Of a stretch of DNA of 64,000 nt, positions 25,507 to 35,436 are shown one piece after another. The notes beneath the pieces were generated by a model. The model was not told the DNA's origin, searched no databases, and worked only from the letters and a program-made list of their open reading frames with translations. Positions within the stretch are counted from its first letter, which is position 1. Every line of letters starts with the position of its first letter. The translations under genes and the position numbers were made by a program. Origin of the DNA: Paraburkholderia domus (GTDB lineage: Bacteria > Pseudomonadota > Gammaproteobacteria > Burkholderiales > Burkholderiaceae); NCBI RefSeq assembly GCF_905220705.1, contig NZ_CAJNAT010000004.1, positions 62,001 through 126,000 of the forward strand, in the 5' to 3' direction.

Positions 25507-26069
25507 AACGTTGCTTGATCAGGAAAGCCGCCGTGGGCGGACAGTGCGCGACGTCGAGAGGCTGTATCGGCGCACCACGGGTTAGACAGGTCCCCACCGA
25601 ACATGGCTAACGGAGTAAGACGGCACATTCCAGCGAAAGCGGCGCCAGTGGTCATGGGTGCACAACACCACCGTGCGTAACCACATAAAAACAGAATAAC
25701 AGGTCGCCATTTCTACCATCAGCCACAAATGTATCAACTACGGGATGTGTCCTTGCCTGCACTGGAAGGTTCAGCAAGGCGCTCCGCCATCATTGAAGGC
25801 GAATAGCTGATACGTCACCGGGATGAGCCAGCGGGAGTGCATACATCTTTCGTCTGAGTTGCTGGTCCGTCGCCCACGCATGTGCGTTGTGACGGCATTT
25901 CGCCTGACCAACAATGAATATGACAGCAACGCTGGAAAGGCATTCGTCGAGCGCATCCAGATCGATTGATCGTTGCAACGAGCCGAACCTGTTTTGGTTC
26001 GCGCGAAGACTGCTGTCGGTCGGCGAAAGATGCGCAGGCCGATCTCTTAAACTCCGAGGGAGTACTCCC
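25507..26069. other. 563-base intergenic region
   Basis: It lies between the divergent sensor gene and the small exported protein gene. Open frames here overlap on both strands and none has a credible start or similarity. It presumably carries both promoters. Confidence 0.45.
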
Positions 26070-26339
26070 ATGAAACTCTATCAATCGATCACCGTCTGTC
26101 TTGCGCTGATAGCTGGAGTCACAGCAGACGGATGCTTCGCCCAAACGGCGACCAACCAGCAGGGAGCGGTAACGGATGGCAACGCCCCGCAGGTTTCAGA
26201 GGTCGCGGTTCCGACCGTCACACCGGCGCCCTCCGTGCCCGTTGGAAAAACGCGCGAGCAAGTGATGCGCGAGTTGGAAGACTTTCAGAAAAATGGCGGG
26301 CCAGCACTGATGTTCGATATTTACCGAGGCGGCGGCTAA
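26070..26339 (+). CDS. Small exported protein, DUF4148-like
   Basis: An 89-residue protein with a signal peptide (MKLYQSITVCLALIAG to about residue 25, ending FAQ), a Pro/Val-rich linker (EVAVPTVTPAPSVPVG), and a C-terminal KTREQVMRELEDFQKNG. The last part resembles the conserved block of DUF4148 proteins, common in Burkholderia, though the match is weak. GAGGGAG precedes the ATG. Function unknown. Confidence 0.6.
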   Translation: MKLYQSITVCLALIAGVTADGCFAQTATNQQGAVTDGNAPQVSEVAVPTVTPAPSVPVGKTREQVMRELEDFQKNGGPALMFDIYRGGG

Positions 26340-26409
26340 TGAAGCGTCGCGAGCCAGAAGGGCGTTTCGAACATCATGTGCGCGGAAAGCTGACGATGAG
26401 TGAGTTGCG

Positions 26410-27045
26410 TCACGGGCGGCGTCTAAACCATCCCGCGAGCGACATGCGGTCGCGCGTTGCAGGCAATACTTCATGCACCATGTCGGCGGATAGAAACACT
26501 GCGATCCGGCTGCCGACTGGCGAGATGTCTTGCGTGCTCAAGCCCTCTGGATGAAGCCGCAACGCGCCGCCGTCCTCGGGCAGCCAGTCCGCATTCAGAT
26601 AGACGATGACGGACACCGTGCGGCTATCGTCATCGCGAAATTGATCGCGGTGTTGCAGATACGAAGCGCCCGGGGCGTAGTAGGCGAAGTGGCTCTCGTA
26701 TTCTTCGAGTCCCAGAAAAAGTCCGCGATTTAACGCAATGCGCAGCATTTCCATGATCGCGAGATACCGGTCGCGGGCTTCGGACTGGCCCGCCTCCAGC
26801 CACTGAATCTGGTCCCCGCGCACATCGGGCTGGAGGGAGCGCGCGGCGCCCTGGCTGACATGCGCCAATGTGAGCGTCCCGGCCGTCGCAAGCGCTGCGC
26901 ATTCCAGCGCCAGCGCGAGCGTCAAACTCGGGGGGATAAAATTGTCCTGCTCCGACCAGCCATGGTCATGAATAGCATCCACGATACGTTGATGCTGCTC
27001 ATCTCCGGGTGCATCGAAGCACGCCGGCGAGTGTGATCGGGTCAC
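26410..27045 (-). CDS. 2-oxoglutarate/Fe(II)-dependent oxygenase (prolyl-hydroxylase-like)
   Basis: A 211-residue protein (from GTG 27045). The iron-binding facial triad is readable: SYLQHRDQF (His-X-Asp) and DMVHEVLPATRDRMSLAGWF (distal His and the oxoglutarate-binding Arg). SVIVYLNADWLPEDGGALRL is the classic jelly-roll strand pair. The GTG start is favoured because AAGGAAC lies five bases before it; the same frame remains open to 27153, giving 36 more residues of low-complexity type. The substrate, perhaps a protein side chain or small molecule, is unknown. It is a separate unit downstream of the amine oxidoreductase/cytochrome pair on the same strand. Confidence 0.82.
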   Translation of the reverse strand: MTRSHSPACFDAPGDEQHQRIVDAIHDHGWSEQDNFIPPSLTLALALECAALATAGTLTLAHVSQGAARSLQPDVRGDQIQWLEAGQSEARDRYLAIMEMLRIALNRGLFLGLEEYESHFAYYAPGASYLQHRDQFRDDDSRTVSVIVYLNADWLPEDGGALRLHPEGLSTQDISPVGSRIAVFLSADMVHEVLPATRDRMSLAGWFRRRP

Positions 27046-27197
27046 TGCTTGTTCCTTCGAACGAAGGTGCTCGGTGGAAACTCGAACGGCCGTCCGAGGC
27101 GGGTATCGGCAGGGGGCTTGATCCGAGCGCAGCATAGTAACACTGACTGTCATGCTGCCCGCTCGCCGCGTGGGCGTCGCGTGGGTCCAACGTGCAT

Positions 27198-27617
27198 TCA
27201 GCGCAGACTTCTAACCTGGCTCGGCGTGACACTTCCGGCAAATCGATTGCCGAAATGGGTTCTCGTGTAGTTGACGACGGCAGCGACCTGATCGTCATCC
27301 ATCGCGTCGCCAAACGATGGCATCGCCTTCCGGCCGTGCAGTACGTTGACGATGACGTAAGGTGCTGCTTCTACTGCCGGGTTGTCAGCAAGCGCCGGGT
27401 AGTGACCCGCGCCCTGTGCGCCTTTTCCATCCGGCATATGGCATCCCGCGCAAGTCGCGTTGTAAAGCGCTTCGCCGCTTTTTTCGGTGAAGCGGTAGTC
27501 CGGTGAAATCGTGAAAGTGCGTGGGGCCTCCTGCGCCACCGCCAGAGCCGACACTGTCGCGGCTCCCGACAGCCAGGCCGTCAGCATCACGCTGAAGATC
27601 AACGTCGGCCTAGCCAT
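27198..27617 (-). CDS. Exported c-type cytochrome, partner of the flavin oxidoreductase
   Basis: A 139-residue class I cytochrome c: signal peptide (LIFSVMLTAWLSGAATVSALAVA to about residue 29), haem site CAGCHMPDG, and a later MPSFGDAMDDDQVAAVVNYT that supplies the Met ligand. The ATG at 27617 overlaps the stop of the upstream flavin enzyme gene by eight bases, showing strict coupling. It most likely takes electrons from that enzyme in the periplasm and passes them to the respiratory chain, as described for the cytochrome c partner of nicotine oxidoreductase NicA2. Confidence 0.88.
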   Translation of the reverse strand: MARPTLIFSVMLTAWLSGAATVSALAVAQEAPRTFTISPDYRFTEKSGEALYNATCAGCHMPDGKGAQGAGHYPALADNPAVEAAPYVIVNVLHGRKAMPSFGDAMDDDQVAAVVNYTRTHFGNRFAGSVTPSQVRSLR

Positions 27618-29202
27618 TGACGATTCTCCGATGCAAGCGAGTGATCGCATCCAGTGACGACAGCACGGCGCCTTCCTGCCATGCCGGGATATGGGACGCG
27701 TGCTCTCCAGCAAGAACGATCCGCCCGTCGATCTGGCAGAGATTCGCGTAATGCGCTTCTCTCAACGCATCCGTCCATGCGGCGAAGCAGCCATTCGTGA
27801 ACGGTGATCGGCTCCAGCTCATCGCGAAGCCGTTCTGGTACTCGCGCGCGTACTGCGGATGAATCTGGCTGCCCTGGCTCAATGCCACCGCGATCCGTTC
27901 CGCAGGGGGCAGTGCACCCATCTCATAGCTGGCAGGCCCCCACATGTAAGCGCCGAGCAGCACCGCAGGACCGGTCGATCCGTAACCTGTTGCCGGATAA
28001 CCGATTGTCGAGATCGGCAGGTCAGTATGCGTGATGCCGCCGTAGATCTGCTCGTCTTCTTCCCAGAATCGCCGGCCAAATTGCAAGCCGATTTTCACCG
28101 ATGTCTCGTAGGGCACCGCATCGATCGCGGCGCGCATGTCCGGCCCGACCGCCATGTCGATCTGACTCAGAATCGAGAGCGGGATGGTGCACACCAGCCA
28201 ATCCGCGTGTGCGTTCCGCTCGGTTCGGGTGGTCGTATCGGTGTAGCGAACGGTGACGCCTTGCTCGTCCTGCAGGATGGCCGTGACTCTGGCGTTGAAC
28301 ACGACGGCGCTCGCGACCTGCGAATGAAGCGCATGGGCAATCCTGTCCATGCCGCCGACGGGCTGGAAAATGCTGCTCTGGAAGTCCTGCTCGTTTCCCG
28401 ACGAGAGCCATTGCCACAAACGCGATGCAAGCAAGGGGTCGCGCGGGAGCAGATTCGACGGCACGGCCTTGGGCATCAGGCCGCCGCCATGCGCGGTCGC
28501 GAATCCGCGGCGCTCACTGCTTCGCCGGCCGGCCTGATAGCCACCATCCCGATCGAGCGCACCCCATTGGCGCAGGGATTCGAGTAGCAGATGCGCATCT
28601 TCGGCTGACAACGCATCATCGAGTGCGTCCTTGCGGATTGCTTTGGAAAGCAGTTCGGCGATATAGCCTTGATAGTCGGTCTGCACCGCCCGGAATCGTT
28701 GCGGCTTGCCATCGAAAGCATCCGTCGAATGCAGGTATGCGTTGTAATTGACCTGGATGAACGGCTCGAGCGACACCTTCAGGCGTTTTGCATAGTCGAG
28801 TACGCCTTGGTGGTGATACGGAATGCGCCACGGCCCTGGGTTCAGATAAAGCCCGTCAGCGAAATCGCAGGACTGGGTGGCACCGCCGAGTTCGGTATAA
28901 CGATCGCCGCCCCTGACAGTCCAGGCCCGACCACCCGCGCGGTCGTTGTACTCGAGCACCTGCACGTGGTAGCCCGCGTTCCTCAACTCAAAGGCCGCGA
29001 CGAGGCCGGCCATGCCCGCGCCGAGCACGAGAATTCGCGTTCCCTTGGGCGCGCCGTCGAGTCTGATCGGTCCGGCGTAGGTCGAGGTAGCGGCGAACCC
29101 CAACGTGCCCATGCCTTGCATCATGGCGGCCGCGCCGAGGTTCTTGCCGATCAGCGTCAGCAGGTGCCGGCGGCTCATCGTATTGGTGGTCATTCTCGAC
29201 AT
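27610..29202 (-). CDS. Flavin amine oxidase-family protein, Tat-exported
   Basis: A 530-residue FAD enzyme. A Tat-type leader (TMSRRHLLTLIGKNLGAAAM) precedes the dinucleotide site RILVLGAGMAGLVAAFELRN and the GG motif DRAGGRAWTVRGGDRYTELGG. The C-terminal FAD-binding segment is RIVLAGEHASHIPAWQEGA. Homologues oxidise amines, from amino acids to alkaloids. The eight-base overlap with a cytochrome c gene suggests a dehydrogenase that gives electrons to the cytochrome and not to oxygen. Substrate unknown. The first ATG was kept, but ATG 9 codons in would place the Tat motif nearer the N-terminus. Confidence 0.88.
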   Translation of the reverse strand: MSRMTTNTMSRRHLLTLIGKNLGAAAMMQGMGTLGFAATSTYAGPIRLDGAPKGTRILVLGAGMAGLVAAFELRNAGYHVQVLEYNDRAGGRAWTVRGGDRYTELGGATQSCDFADGLYLNPGPWRIPYHHQGVLDYAKRLKVSLEPFIQVNYNAYLHSTDAFDGKPQRFRAVQTDYQGYIAELLSKAIRKDALDDALSAEDAHLLLESLRQWGALDRDGGYQAGRRSSERRGFATAHGGGLMPKAVPSNLLPRDPLLASRLWQWLSSGNEQDFQSSIFQPVGGMDRIAHALHSQVASAVVFNARVTAILQDEQGVTVRYTDTTTRTERNAHADWLVCTIPLSILSQIDMAVGPDMRAAIDAVPYETSVKIGLQFGRRFWEEDEQIYGGITHTDLPISTIGYPATGYGSTGPAVLLGAYMWGPASYEMGALPPAERIAVALSQGSQIHPQYAREYQNGFAMSWSRSPFTNGCFAAWTDALREAHYANLCQIDGRIVLAGEHASHIPAWQEGAVLSSLDAITRLHRRIVNG

Positions 29203-29554
29203 AAGGACGCGGTGCCCCGACTGGAGAGAAACGATGACGAACGAAATCAGATGGCATCCCAGCTTGCAAAGGCCCGAGTCATCTGGATTTGCATGCTCGG
29301 GGATTGCGTTTGGGCGTATTGCAACCGACTAGTTCATTTTATGCGATCACCCGTTTCGTGTGAGAAGCGGACACATTCGCCACAGACGACCTCGATCGGA
29401 CGCTTGCTACGCACGATTTCAACCTCCGTTCGGCCCCGAAGTTGTTATGGATCCGGGATTCAGTGCGCCGTTACCCGGTGACCTGATGCACGCCGAAGCC
29501 GCGCTGCTGTCTGCCAGCGGGCCGCGAACCGGCAGCCTTACTCGTCCCCGGGGA
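29203..29554. other. 352-base intergenic region
   Basis: It lies between the end of rhlE and the start of the flavin enzyme gene on the same strand. A 32-codon plus-strand frame at 29234 lacks similarity. Nothing else was recognised. Confidence 0.45.
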
Positions 29555-31000
29555 TCAGGGTTGGCGTTTGCCGCGGCCACCAGCGGGTTTGCCAGCCGGT
29601 TTACGTGAACCCGCAGCCGGCTTGCTGGCGGGTTTGCTGCGTGGCTTTTGCGCGCTGAATGGGCTACCGCTGGGCAAGCTTGTGCCTTTACCCGCGGCCA
29701 CGGCGCGTTGCGCCGCAGGCTTGCGTTTGTTTTCGCCGCTTTGCGGGCGCGGTTTTTTGCTGAGCTCCTGTATGGCGCCCGGCGCAGCTTGCGGCACTTT
29801 GGGCTTCTTAGGCTTTTTGGGTTTCTTGATGATCTGGCCCGTCGCGCTAGTTTGCGGCACGCGGTGTTCGGCTTCAAAACCCGGCTCTTCTTCACGGGGC
29901 AGCGTTTGCCGGATCAGCGCTTCAATCGCGGCCAGTTGCGGCGCTTCATCGGCACACACAAGGGACACCGCCACGCCGCTGGCGCCCGCGCGGCCGGTAC
30001 GGCCAATACGGTGCACATAGTCTTGCGCCACGATCGGCAGATCGACGTTGATCACCAGCGGCAGGTCGTCGATATCCAGCCCGCGCGCAGCCACATCGGT
30101 GGCTACCAGCATAAGTACTTCGCCCGTCTTGAAGCGCTCCAGCGCACGCAGGCGCGCGGGTTGCGGTTTGTCGCCGTGGATGGTGTCGACCGCATAGCCC
30201 GCTTCATCCAGCATGGCCGCGAGGTAATCCACGCCATTGCGGGTTTTGACGAACACCAGCGCGTGCTTCCAGTTGTTCTCAGCCACAAGGTGCATGAAGA
30301 GGTCAGGCTTGTTCTTTTTATCCACCGGCACCACCCACTGCTTGATCTTGCTGACCGTGGAATTGGGTGGGCTGACGCTGATATTGACCGGGCCGCGCAA
30401 AATGCCTGCCGCCATGGCGCGGATATCGTCGGTAAACGTGGCAGAGAACAGCAGGGTTTGGCGCTGGGCGGGCAAGGCAGCAAAGACGGCGTTGAGTTCG
30501 CGCGCAAAGCCCAGATCCAGCATGCGGTCGGCTTCATCCAGCACCAGCGTTTGTACTTGATCAAACTGCACTGCGTTCTGGCGATGGAGATCCAGCAAAC
30601 GGCCCGGCGTGGCGACGAGCACATCCACGCCTTTGCGCAACTTCATCATCTGCGGGTTGATACTCACACCGCCGTAGGCGGCCAGAAATCGTAAGTCGAG
30701 GCCTTTGCCGTAGTCGATAAAGCTTTGCAGCACTTGTTCGGCCAGTTCACGCGTGGGCACCAGCACCAGAACACGCGCGCGGTTGCTGGACACCGCCGGG
30801 CCGTGCTGCACCAGCCGTTGTAACAGCGGCAGCGCAAAACCTGCCGTTTTGCCAGTGCCGGTCTGTGCCGCAGCCATGACGTCCTTGCCACTGAGCACAG
30901 CAGGAATCGCCTTGGCCTGCACCGGCGTAGGTGTCTGGTAATTGAGGTCCTGCACATTACGCAGCAAGGGATCGATCAGGCCAAGCGAGGCAAAAGACAT
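29555..31000 (-). CDS. rhlE: DEAD-box ATP-dependent RNA helicase RhlE
   Basis: A 481-residue DEAD-box helicase. Motifs in order: Q motif near PTPVQAKAIP, Walker A AAQTGTGKTAG, PTRELAEQ, VATPGRLLDL, LVLDEADRMLD, LLFSATFTDD, and in the second RecA-like domain VATDVAARGLDIDDL and YVHRIGRTGRAG. A basic, Lys/Pro/Ala-rich tail of about 100 residues (PKKPKKPKVPQ, then SKPASKPAAGSRKPAGKP) helps bind RNA, as in RhlE of ribosome assembly and RNA decay. Transcribed alone. Confidence 0.93.
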   Translation of the reverse strand: MSFASLGLIDPLLRNVQDLNYQTPTPVQAKAIPAVLSGKDVMAAAQTGTGKTAGFALPLLQRLVQHGPAVSSNRARVLVLVPTRELAEQVLQSFIDYGKGLDLRFLAAYGGVSINPQMMKLRKGVDVLVATPGRLLDLHRQNAVQFDQVQTLVLDEADRMLDLGFARELNAVFAALPAQRQTLLFSATFTDDIRAMAAGILRGPVNISVSPPNSTVSKIKQWVVPVDKKNKPDLFMHLVAENNWKHALVFVKTRNGVDYLAAMLDEAGYAVDTIHGDKPQPARLRALERFKTGEVLMLVATDVAARGLDIDDLPLVINVDLPIVAQDYVHRIGRTGRAGASGVAVSLVCADEAPQLAAIEALIRQTLPREEEPGFEAEHRVPQTSATGQIIKKPKKPKKPKVPQAAPGAIQELSKKPRPQSGENKRKPAAQRAVAAGKGTSLPSGSPFSAQKPRSKPASKPAAGSRKPAGKPAGGRGKRQP

Positions 31001-31035
31001 TGGCGTATTCCAGGCTAAAGCCGCAATTCTAGCGG

Positions 31036-32874
31036 TTACCGCCTGATTGCGCCGCGCAGATCAATGGTCGCGCAACCAGCCGCGCGCGCACCTGCATCGT
31101 CACCAACTGCCCGAAATAAGGCCAGAGTCCTGTCAGGCCATCCATGATCGAATCTGTCGCGGTAGCGAAAATCAGGAAAAGTCGAGACGGCACGAATAGG
31201 AATGCTTATTTCGCAAGATCGTAACGACAGAAGCGGGCCGGCCGGCGCCGCCCCTTGCGCGAACGCGGCTCGGCGCGGCGCCGAAGCCGGTGCGAACGGT
31301 GTGCCGCCGCTAGCGTTGGCGTCGTCCACCTGGAAAGCCGCGGCCGCGCGTTGCAGGCTCATCGCCTGTTCCTTCAGCGACTGCGCCGCGGCGGCCGCTT
31401 GCTCGACGAGCGCCGCGTTCTGCTGCGTCATGCTGTCCATCTGCGTGACCGCGAGATTCACCTGATCGATGCCGGCGCTCTGTTCCGCCGCTGCCGCCGC
31501 GATCTCCTTCACGACGCCGGTCACGCGCATGATCGCGTCGCGCGCTTCGTCGATCGTCGAGCCGGTGTTTTCGACCAGCGTCGCGCCGCTGCCGACACTG
31601 CCCACTGCATGACTGATCAGCTCGCGAATTTCCTTCGCCGCCGTCGCACTACGCTGCGCGAGGCTTCGCACCTCGCTCGCGACGACCGCGAAGCCGCGGC
31701 CCTGTTCGCCCGCGCGTGCCGCTTCGACCGCCGCATTCAGCGCGAGGATGTTCGTCTGAAACGCGATGCCCTCGATCGTCGCGATGATCTCGACCATGCG
31801 GCCCGATTCGCTCGAGATGCCCTTCATCGCCGCGACGGCCTGCGTGATCATGTCGCCGCCGCGGTTCGCGATAGTCGCAGCGCCGGCCGCAAGCTCGCTC
31901 GCGGTGCGTGCGTTGTCGGCAGTCTGGCGGACCATCGCCGTCATCTGCTCCATGCTCGACGCCGTTTCCTGCAACGATGCCGCCTGGCTTTCGGTGCGCG
32001 ACGACAGGTCCGCATTGCCGTTCGCGATCTCGTTCGCGCCGCACGCGACGTTGTCGGACGCGTGCTTGATCTGGCAGATGGTGCCCGTTAGCGCGTCGCG
32101 CATCCGCTGCATCACGTGCAGCAGGCTCGACGTGTCGCCGTCGCGCGTACGGATCGCTACCGTCAGGTCGCCCGATGCGATCGCGTCCGCCACGTGCGCC
32201 GCATAGGCTGGATCGCCGCCGACCGTGCGCGCGATGCTGCGGTTCGTCACCGCGACGAGCGTCACGAGCACCGCCGACACCGCCACGAAAATCGCGCCGA
32301 TCAGCCACAGCGACGCCATGAACGCTGCGTCGATGTCGTCGACATAGGCGCCGGTGGCGATGATCCAGTCCCACGGCGCATAGCGCACCACGTAGCCGAT
32401 CTTGCCAACCGCCTGCGCCGACGCCGCGCCCGGATGCGGGAACACATAGTCGACGAAACCGCCGTCCGGTGCCTGTGCGGCCGACGCGAACGTCACGTAA
32501 TGGTGACGGCCGTCGGCATCGGCGCTGCCCGCGAGATCCTTGCCTTCGAGTGCCGGCTTGATGGGATGCATCACCATCTGCGGCTTCGAGTTGATCACGA
32601 GGAAGTAACCGTCTTCGCCATAGCGGACGCCGCGCAGGCGCTCGAGCGCCTGCTTGCGGGCATCCGCCTCCGGCAGCGCGCCGCTTTGCGCCAGCGCCGC
32701 ATACTCCGTCACGATGCTGAGCCCGACGTGCGCGACGTTCGTGAGGTCGTGCTTACGTTCCTCGATGCGGGTCTCGCGAGACTGCCACGCCGCCGAAACC
32801 GAGACGGCGAGCAACGCGACGAGGCTGATGATGAGCGGCAGCCACAGCTTCTGCGTAAAACTGAGCTTGTGCAT
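31036..32874 (-). CDS. Methyl-accepting chemotaxis protein with Cache sensor
   Basis: A 612-residue chemoreceptor: transmembrane helix at about 12-30, periplasmic sCache_2 domain with [21 protein letters not shown] and [17 protein letters not shown], second helix near 190-210, HAMP, and a signalling domain holding [20 protein letters not shown] and [17 protein letters not shown]. It senses small ligands, often organic acids, and controls CheA. The last about 70 residues, after [14 protein letters not shown], look unlike any receptor tail; a frameshift near the 3' end is suspected. It resembles the second receptor at 46970 in layout and N-terminus. Confidence 0.88.
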   Translation of the reverse strand: MHKLSFTQKLWLPLIISLVALLAVSVSAAWQSRETRIEERKHDLTNVAHVGLSIVTEYAALAQSGALPEADARKQALERLRGVRYGEDGYFLVINSKPQMVMHPIKPALEGKDLAGSADADGRHHYVTFASAAQAPDGGFVDYVFPHPGAASAQAVGKIGYVVRYAPWDWIIATGAYVDDIDAAFMASLWLIGAIFVAVSAVLVTLVAVTNRSIARTVGGDPAYAAHVADAIASGDLTVAIRTRDGDTSSLLHVMQRMRDALTGTICQIKHASDNVACGANEIANGNADLSSRTESQAASLQETASSMEQMTAMVRQTADNARTASELAAGAATIANRGGDMITQAVAAMKGISSESGRMVEIIATIEGIAFQTNILALNAAVEAARAGEQGRGFAVVASEVRSLAQRSATAAKEIRELISHAVGSVGSGATLVENTGSTIDEARDAIMRVTGVVKEIAAAAAEQSAGIDQVNLAVTQMDSMTQQNAALVEQAAAAAQSLKEQAMSLQRAAAAFQVDDANASGGTPFAPASAPRRAAFAQGAAPAGPLLSLRSCEISIPIRAVSTFPDFRYRDRFDHGWPDRTLALFRAVGDDAGARAAGCATIDLRGAIRR

Positions 32875-33198
32875 CCTGAGTCCTCTTGCAAACGAATGGA
32901 AATCGCGCAGGGCTGCCGTGCGAAGGTGGCACGTGAATGGGTGCGCCGGGCGGCGCCGGTGGGCTGGCCGGCTTCAATCCAGGTAGTTCCTGCCCAGATT
33001 ATCGGCAGATGCGAGCGAAAGTTTCGTCCTGTGAAACCCTCGGTTATCACGTTGCCGCTGCCAGCGAATAATCGAGGCGCAGCTGCCGTGGGCTGGAAAA
33101 ATTCGCCCAGAGTCATCATTCGGTGCGATTTTGTGTTGCCGCCGGACCGTCTCTGCGGCCGCATCTTTAGCTGCGCTAACCTGACTCTCGCGCGCTCT
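32875..33198. other. 324-base intergenic region
   Basis: It lies between the start of the chemoreceptor gene and the end of the CobW-type gene. AGGACTC before 32874 may serve as the receptor's ribosome-binding site. Nothing else was recognised. Confidence 0.4.
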
Positions 33199-34248
33199 CT
33201 ACATATTCGCCAGTTCCTCCACCCCCGCTTCACGCAGAAAATGCGTGATCGTGTCCTCGATCACCGACCTCGCGAGCCCCTGTACGATGAACACAAGCCG
33301 TGTCGTGTGATCATCATCCGGCCACGCTTCAAGCCGCAACGGTTCATGCAGCAACTGCTGCACGCCATGGAACACAACCGGCCGCGATTCGCCGATGAAA
33401 TTACCGATTCCCTTAACCCGCAGGATGCGTTCGCCGTGATAGCCGAGCAGTACGGTCAGCGCAGTTTCGAATGCCCGCATCGGCAATGCCTGCGAGTAAG
33501 TCAGGCAGAAGCTGTCGATGTCCGGATGGGCCACGCGTGACGCCGTCGCGCCCCGCATCAGCAACTTGCGCGGCGAAGGCTCGGCGCGCAACCAGGGCCG
33601 CAAGGCACGCGGTGTCAGAATGTCGAGCAACTGTTGTGCGTCAATCTCGCCGTTGCGCACAGGGATGCGCGTCGCACCGGGATTCAGCGCCTCAAGCGCG
33701 GCCTCGAGGTCGGCAAGCGCGGGCGCATCGACCAGTTCAGCCTTTGTCAGCAACAACCGGTCCGCGACCGCCACCTGCTGACGCGATTCCTCATGCCGGG
33801 CAAGTTGCGCGGCGCCGTGTTTCGCGTCGACGGTCGTCACGATGCCATCGAGTTGCAAACGGCCTTCGAGCGCTGGGTCACCCAGCAGCAACGAAATCAC
33901 CGGGCCGGGCCGCGCAAGCCCCGTGGTCTCGATCAAAATCCGCTCGAAGGCGGGAATCTCGCCGCGCGTGCGGCGCTCTAGCAGATCGGCCACGGTCGCA
34001 GCCAGTTCGTCGCGCACGCCACAACACAAGCAGCCGTTTTCAAGCAGCGCGATGGTTTCGTCTCGCGAGGTGCTGACGAACAGATGATCGAGACCGATCG
34101 CGCCCAGTTCGTTGATCACCACCGCACAACGGCCCAGCGCCGGTTGCGGCAGCAGGCGATTGAGTAACGTGGTTTTACCCGAACCGAGAAAGCCAGTCAG
34201 CAACGTCAGGGGAATCGCAGCGGATTGCATGGTGGCTTGTCCCGGCAC
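33199..34248 (-). CDS. CobW-family (G3E) GTP-binding metallochaperone
   Basis: A 349-residue G3E GTPase. Walker A is LLTGFLGSGKTTLLNRLL, the metal-binding CxCC is in ENGCLCCGVRDE, switch residues in IETTGLARPGPV, and the C-terminal CobW_C domain runs from about residue 230 (YSQALPMRAFETAL, LRVKGIGNF). Family members bring zinc, cobalt or another metal to client enzymes. A GTG at 34248 directly after the upstream stop gives this length; an ATG six codons in (34230) is equally possible. It is immediately downstream of a Tat-exported metallo-beta-lactamase-fold hydrolase gene, a possible metal client, though that one folds before export. Confidence 0.88.
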   Translation of the reverse strand: MPGQATMQSAAIPLTLLTGFLGSGKTTLLNRLLPQPALGRCAVVINELGAIGLDHLFVSTSRDETIALLENGCLCCGVRDELAATVADLLERRTRGEIPAFERILIETTGLARPGPVISLLLGDPALEGRLQLDGIVTTVDAKHGAAQLARHEESRQQVAVADRLLLTKAELVDAPALADLEAALEALNPGATRIPVRNGEIDAQQLLDILTPRALRPWLRAEPSPRKLLMRGATASRVAHPDIDSFCLTYSQALPMRAFETALTVLLGYHGERILRVKGIGNFIGESRPVVFHGVQQLLHEPLRLEAWPDDDHTTRLVFIVQGLARSVIEDTITHFLREAGVEELANM

Positions 34249-35247
34249 TCAGATAACCTGCAGGTCTTTACCGACGATGACCTGTCCATCGAAATGCTTG
34301 CGCGCATCGGCGGCCCACATCTCGTCGGTAATCGCGGGGTCGCCGCCCGGCACGAAATGGCTCAGCACCAGCGTCTTGACGCCAGCCGCCGCGGCGATCT
34401 TGCCGACCTGTTCCGTGGTGGTGTGGCTCTTCACGAGGTGATCGAGCAGCGTCGGCGCGTTGTCGACGGTCTTCATCAGCTTTTCGAGTGCGGGCAGGTA
34501 CATCACTTCATGCACCAGTACGTCTGCGCCTTTGGCGAACTCGGCAAGCGCCGGGTAGTAGGTCGTGTCGCCGGAAAAGACGACGGTGCGGTCCCGCGTC
34601 TCGAAACGGTACGCGAATGCCGGCTTGATCGTGTAGTGGTCGACCAGTGTCGAGGTGACGCGCACGCGGTCGTCTTCCATCACGAGGCGCGGGCCGTCGA
34701 ATTCGTGGATGTTGATCAGTGGCCGGAACGGCGGGCGGCCTTCTTCGCGCATTCGCACGTCGAGGTCGATCGCGTTCATGTCGACAAAGTCGTCGATCAT
34801 CTTTGTCATGCGCGGCGGCCCGTACAGGTTGACGGGCGTGCGCAGGCCGGTGGCCCAGGCGAGGAACACGAGGTTGCCGAGGTCGGCGTTGTGGTCCGAA
34901 TGATGGTGGGTCAGGAAGATGTCACGGATGCCGGGTAGCTTGATGCCCGCTTTGGTCAACTGCAACGCGACGCCGTTGCCGCAATCGACCACGTAGGGCT
35001 GACCGTCGACCACCAGCACGTTCGCCGGTGCCGCGCGCAGGTCAGACGGCGTGGGGCCGCCCTTGGTGCCGAGCAGGATCAGCTGGGTGCCTTTCGCCGA
35101 GTGTCCCGCGACGGGTGCAGGGGTTGCGGAGCTGGCTGGTGACTGCGCGTGGGCGTCCTGCATCCACGGTAGCGCTGCGGTGGTGCCTGCAGTAACGGCA
35201 ATACGCATGAAATCACGACGGGAGCGTCCGAACGGCTGATCACTCAT
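34249..35247 (-). CDS. MBL-fold metallo-hydrolase with Tat signal
   Basis: A 332-residue metallo-beta-lactamase-fold protein. The Tat leader is FGRSRRDFMRIAVTAGTTAAL. The zinc motif is FLTHHHSDHNADLGNL, followed by VDHYTIKPA, VFSGDTTYYP (the bridging Asp) and LSHFVPGG. It resembles RNase Z/arylsulfatase-like hydrolases of the exported type. The ATG at 35247, with GGAG eleven bases before, places the Tat motif near the N-terminus; the 21-codon longer reading was rejected. The stop is followed at once by the CobW gene, so both are co-transcribed. Confidence 0.88.
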   Translation of the reverse strand: MSDQPFGRSRRDFMRIAVTAGTTAALPWMQDAHAQSPASSATPAPVAGHSAKGTQLILLGTKGGPTPSDLRAAPANVLVVDGQPYVVDCGNGVALQLTKAGIKLPGIRDIFLTHHHSDHNADLGNLVFLAWATGLRTPVNLYGPPRMTKMIDDFVDMNAIDLDVRMREEGRPPFRPLINIHEFDGPRLVMEDDRVRVTSTLVDHYTIKPAFAYRFETRDRTVVFSGDTTYYPALAEFAKGADVLVHEVMYLPALEKLMKTVDNAPTLLDHLVKSHTTTEQVGKIAAAAGVKTLVLSHFVPGGDPAITDEMWAADARKHFDGQVIVGKDLQVI

Positions 35248-35436
35248 GGCTCTGTGTCTCCTGATATTTTTGGATGGGTGTGCTCGATTTTCCTGCGTAG
35301 CCGGGCTCAAGAACGATTGAATTCTAACGATTTCATAAGCATGCTTCCATGCCAGAAAACAACCGATCGCATCTAACCGGTGATCTGGCTCAGGTATGCT
35401 GGGCGTTTTTGGGTAGCTTCAGTTCAAGGGGAGAAC

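Noticed and set aside
32116..33540. Plus-strand 474-codon frame opposite chemoreceptor and CobW gene
   Set aside because: Arg-rich antisense sequence spanning two unrelated genes; no family resemblance.
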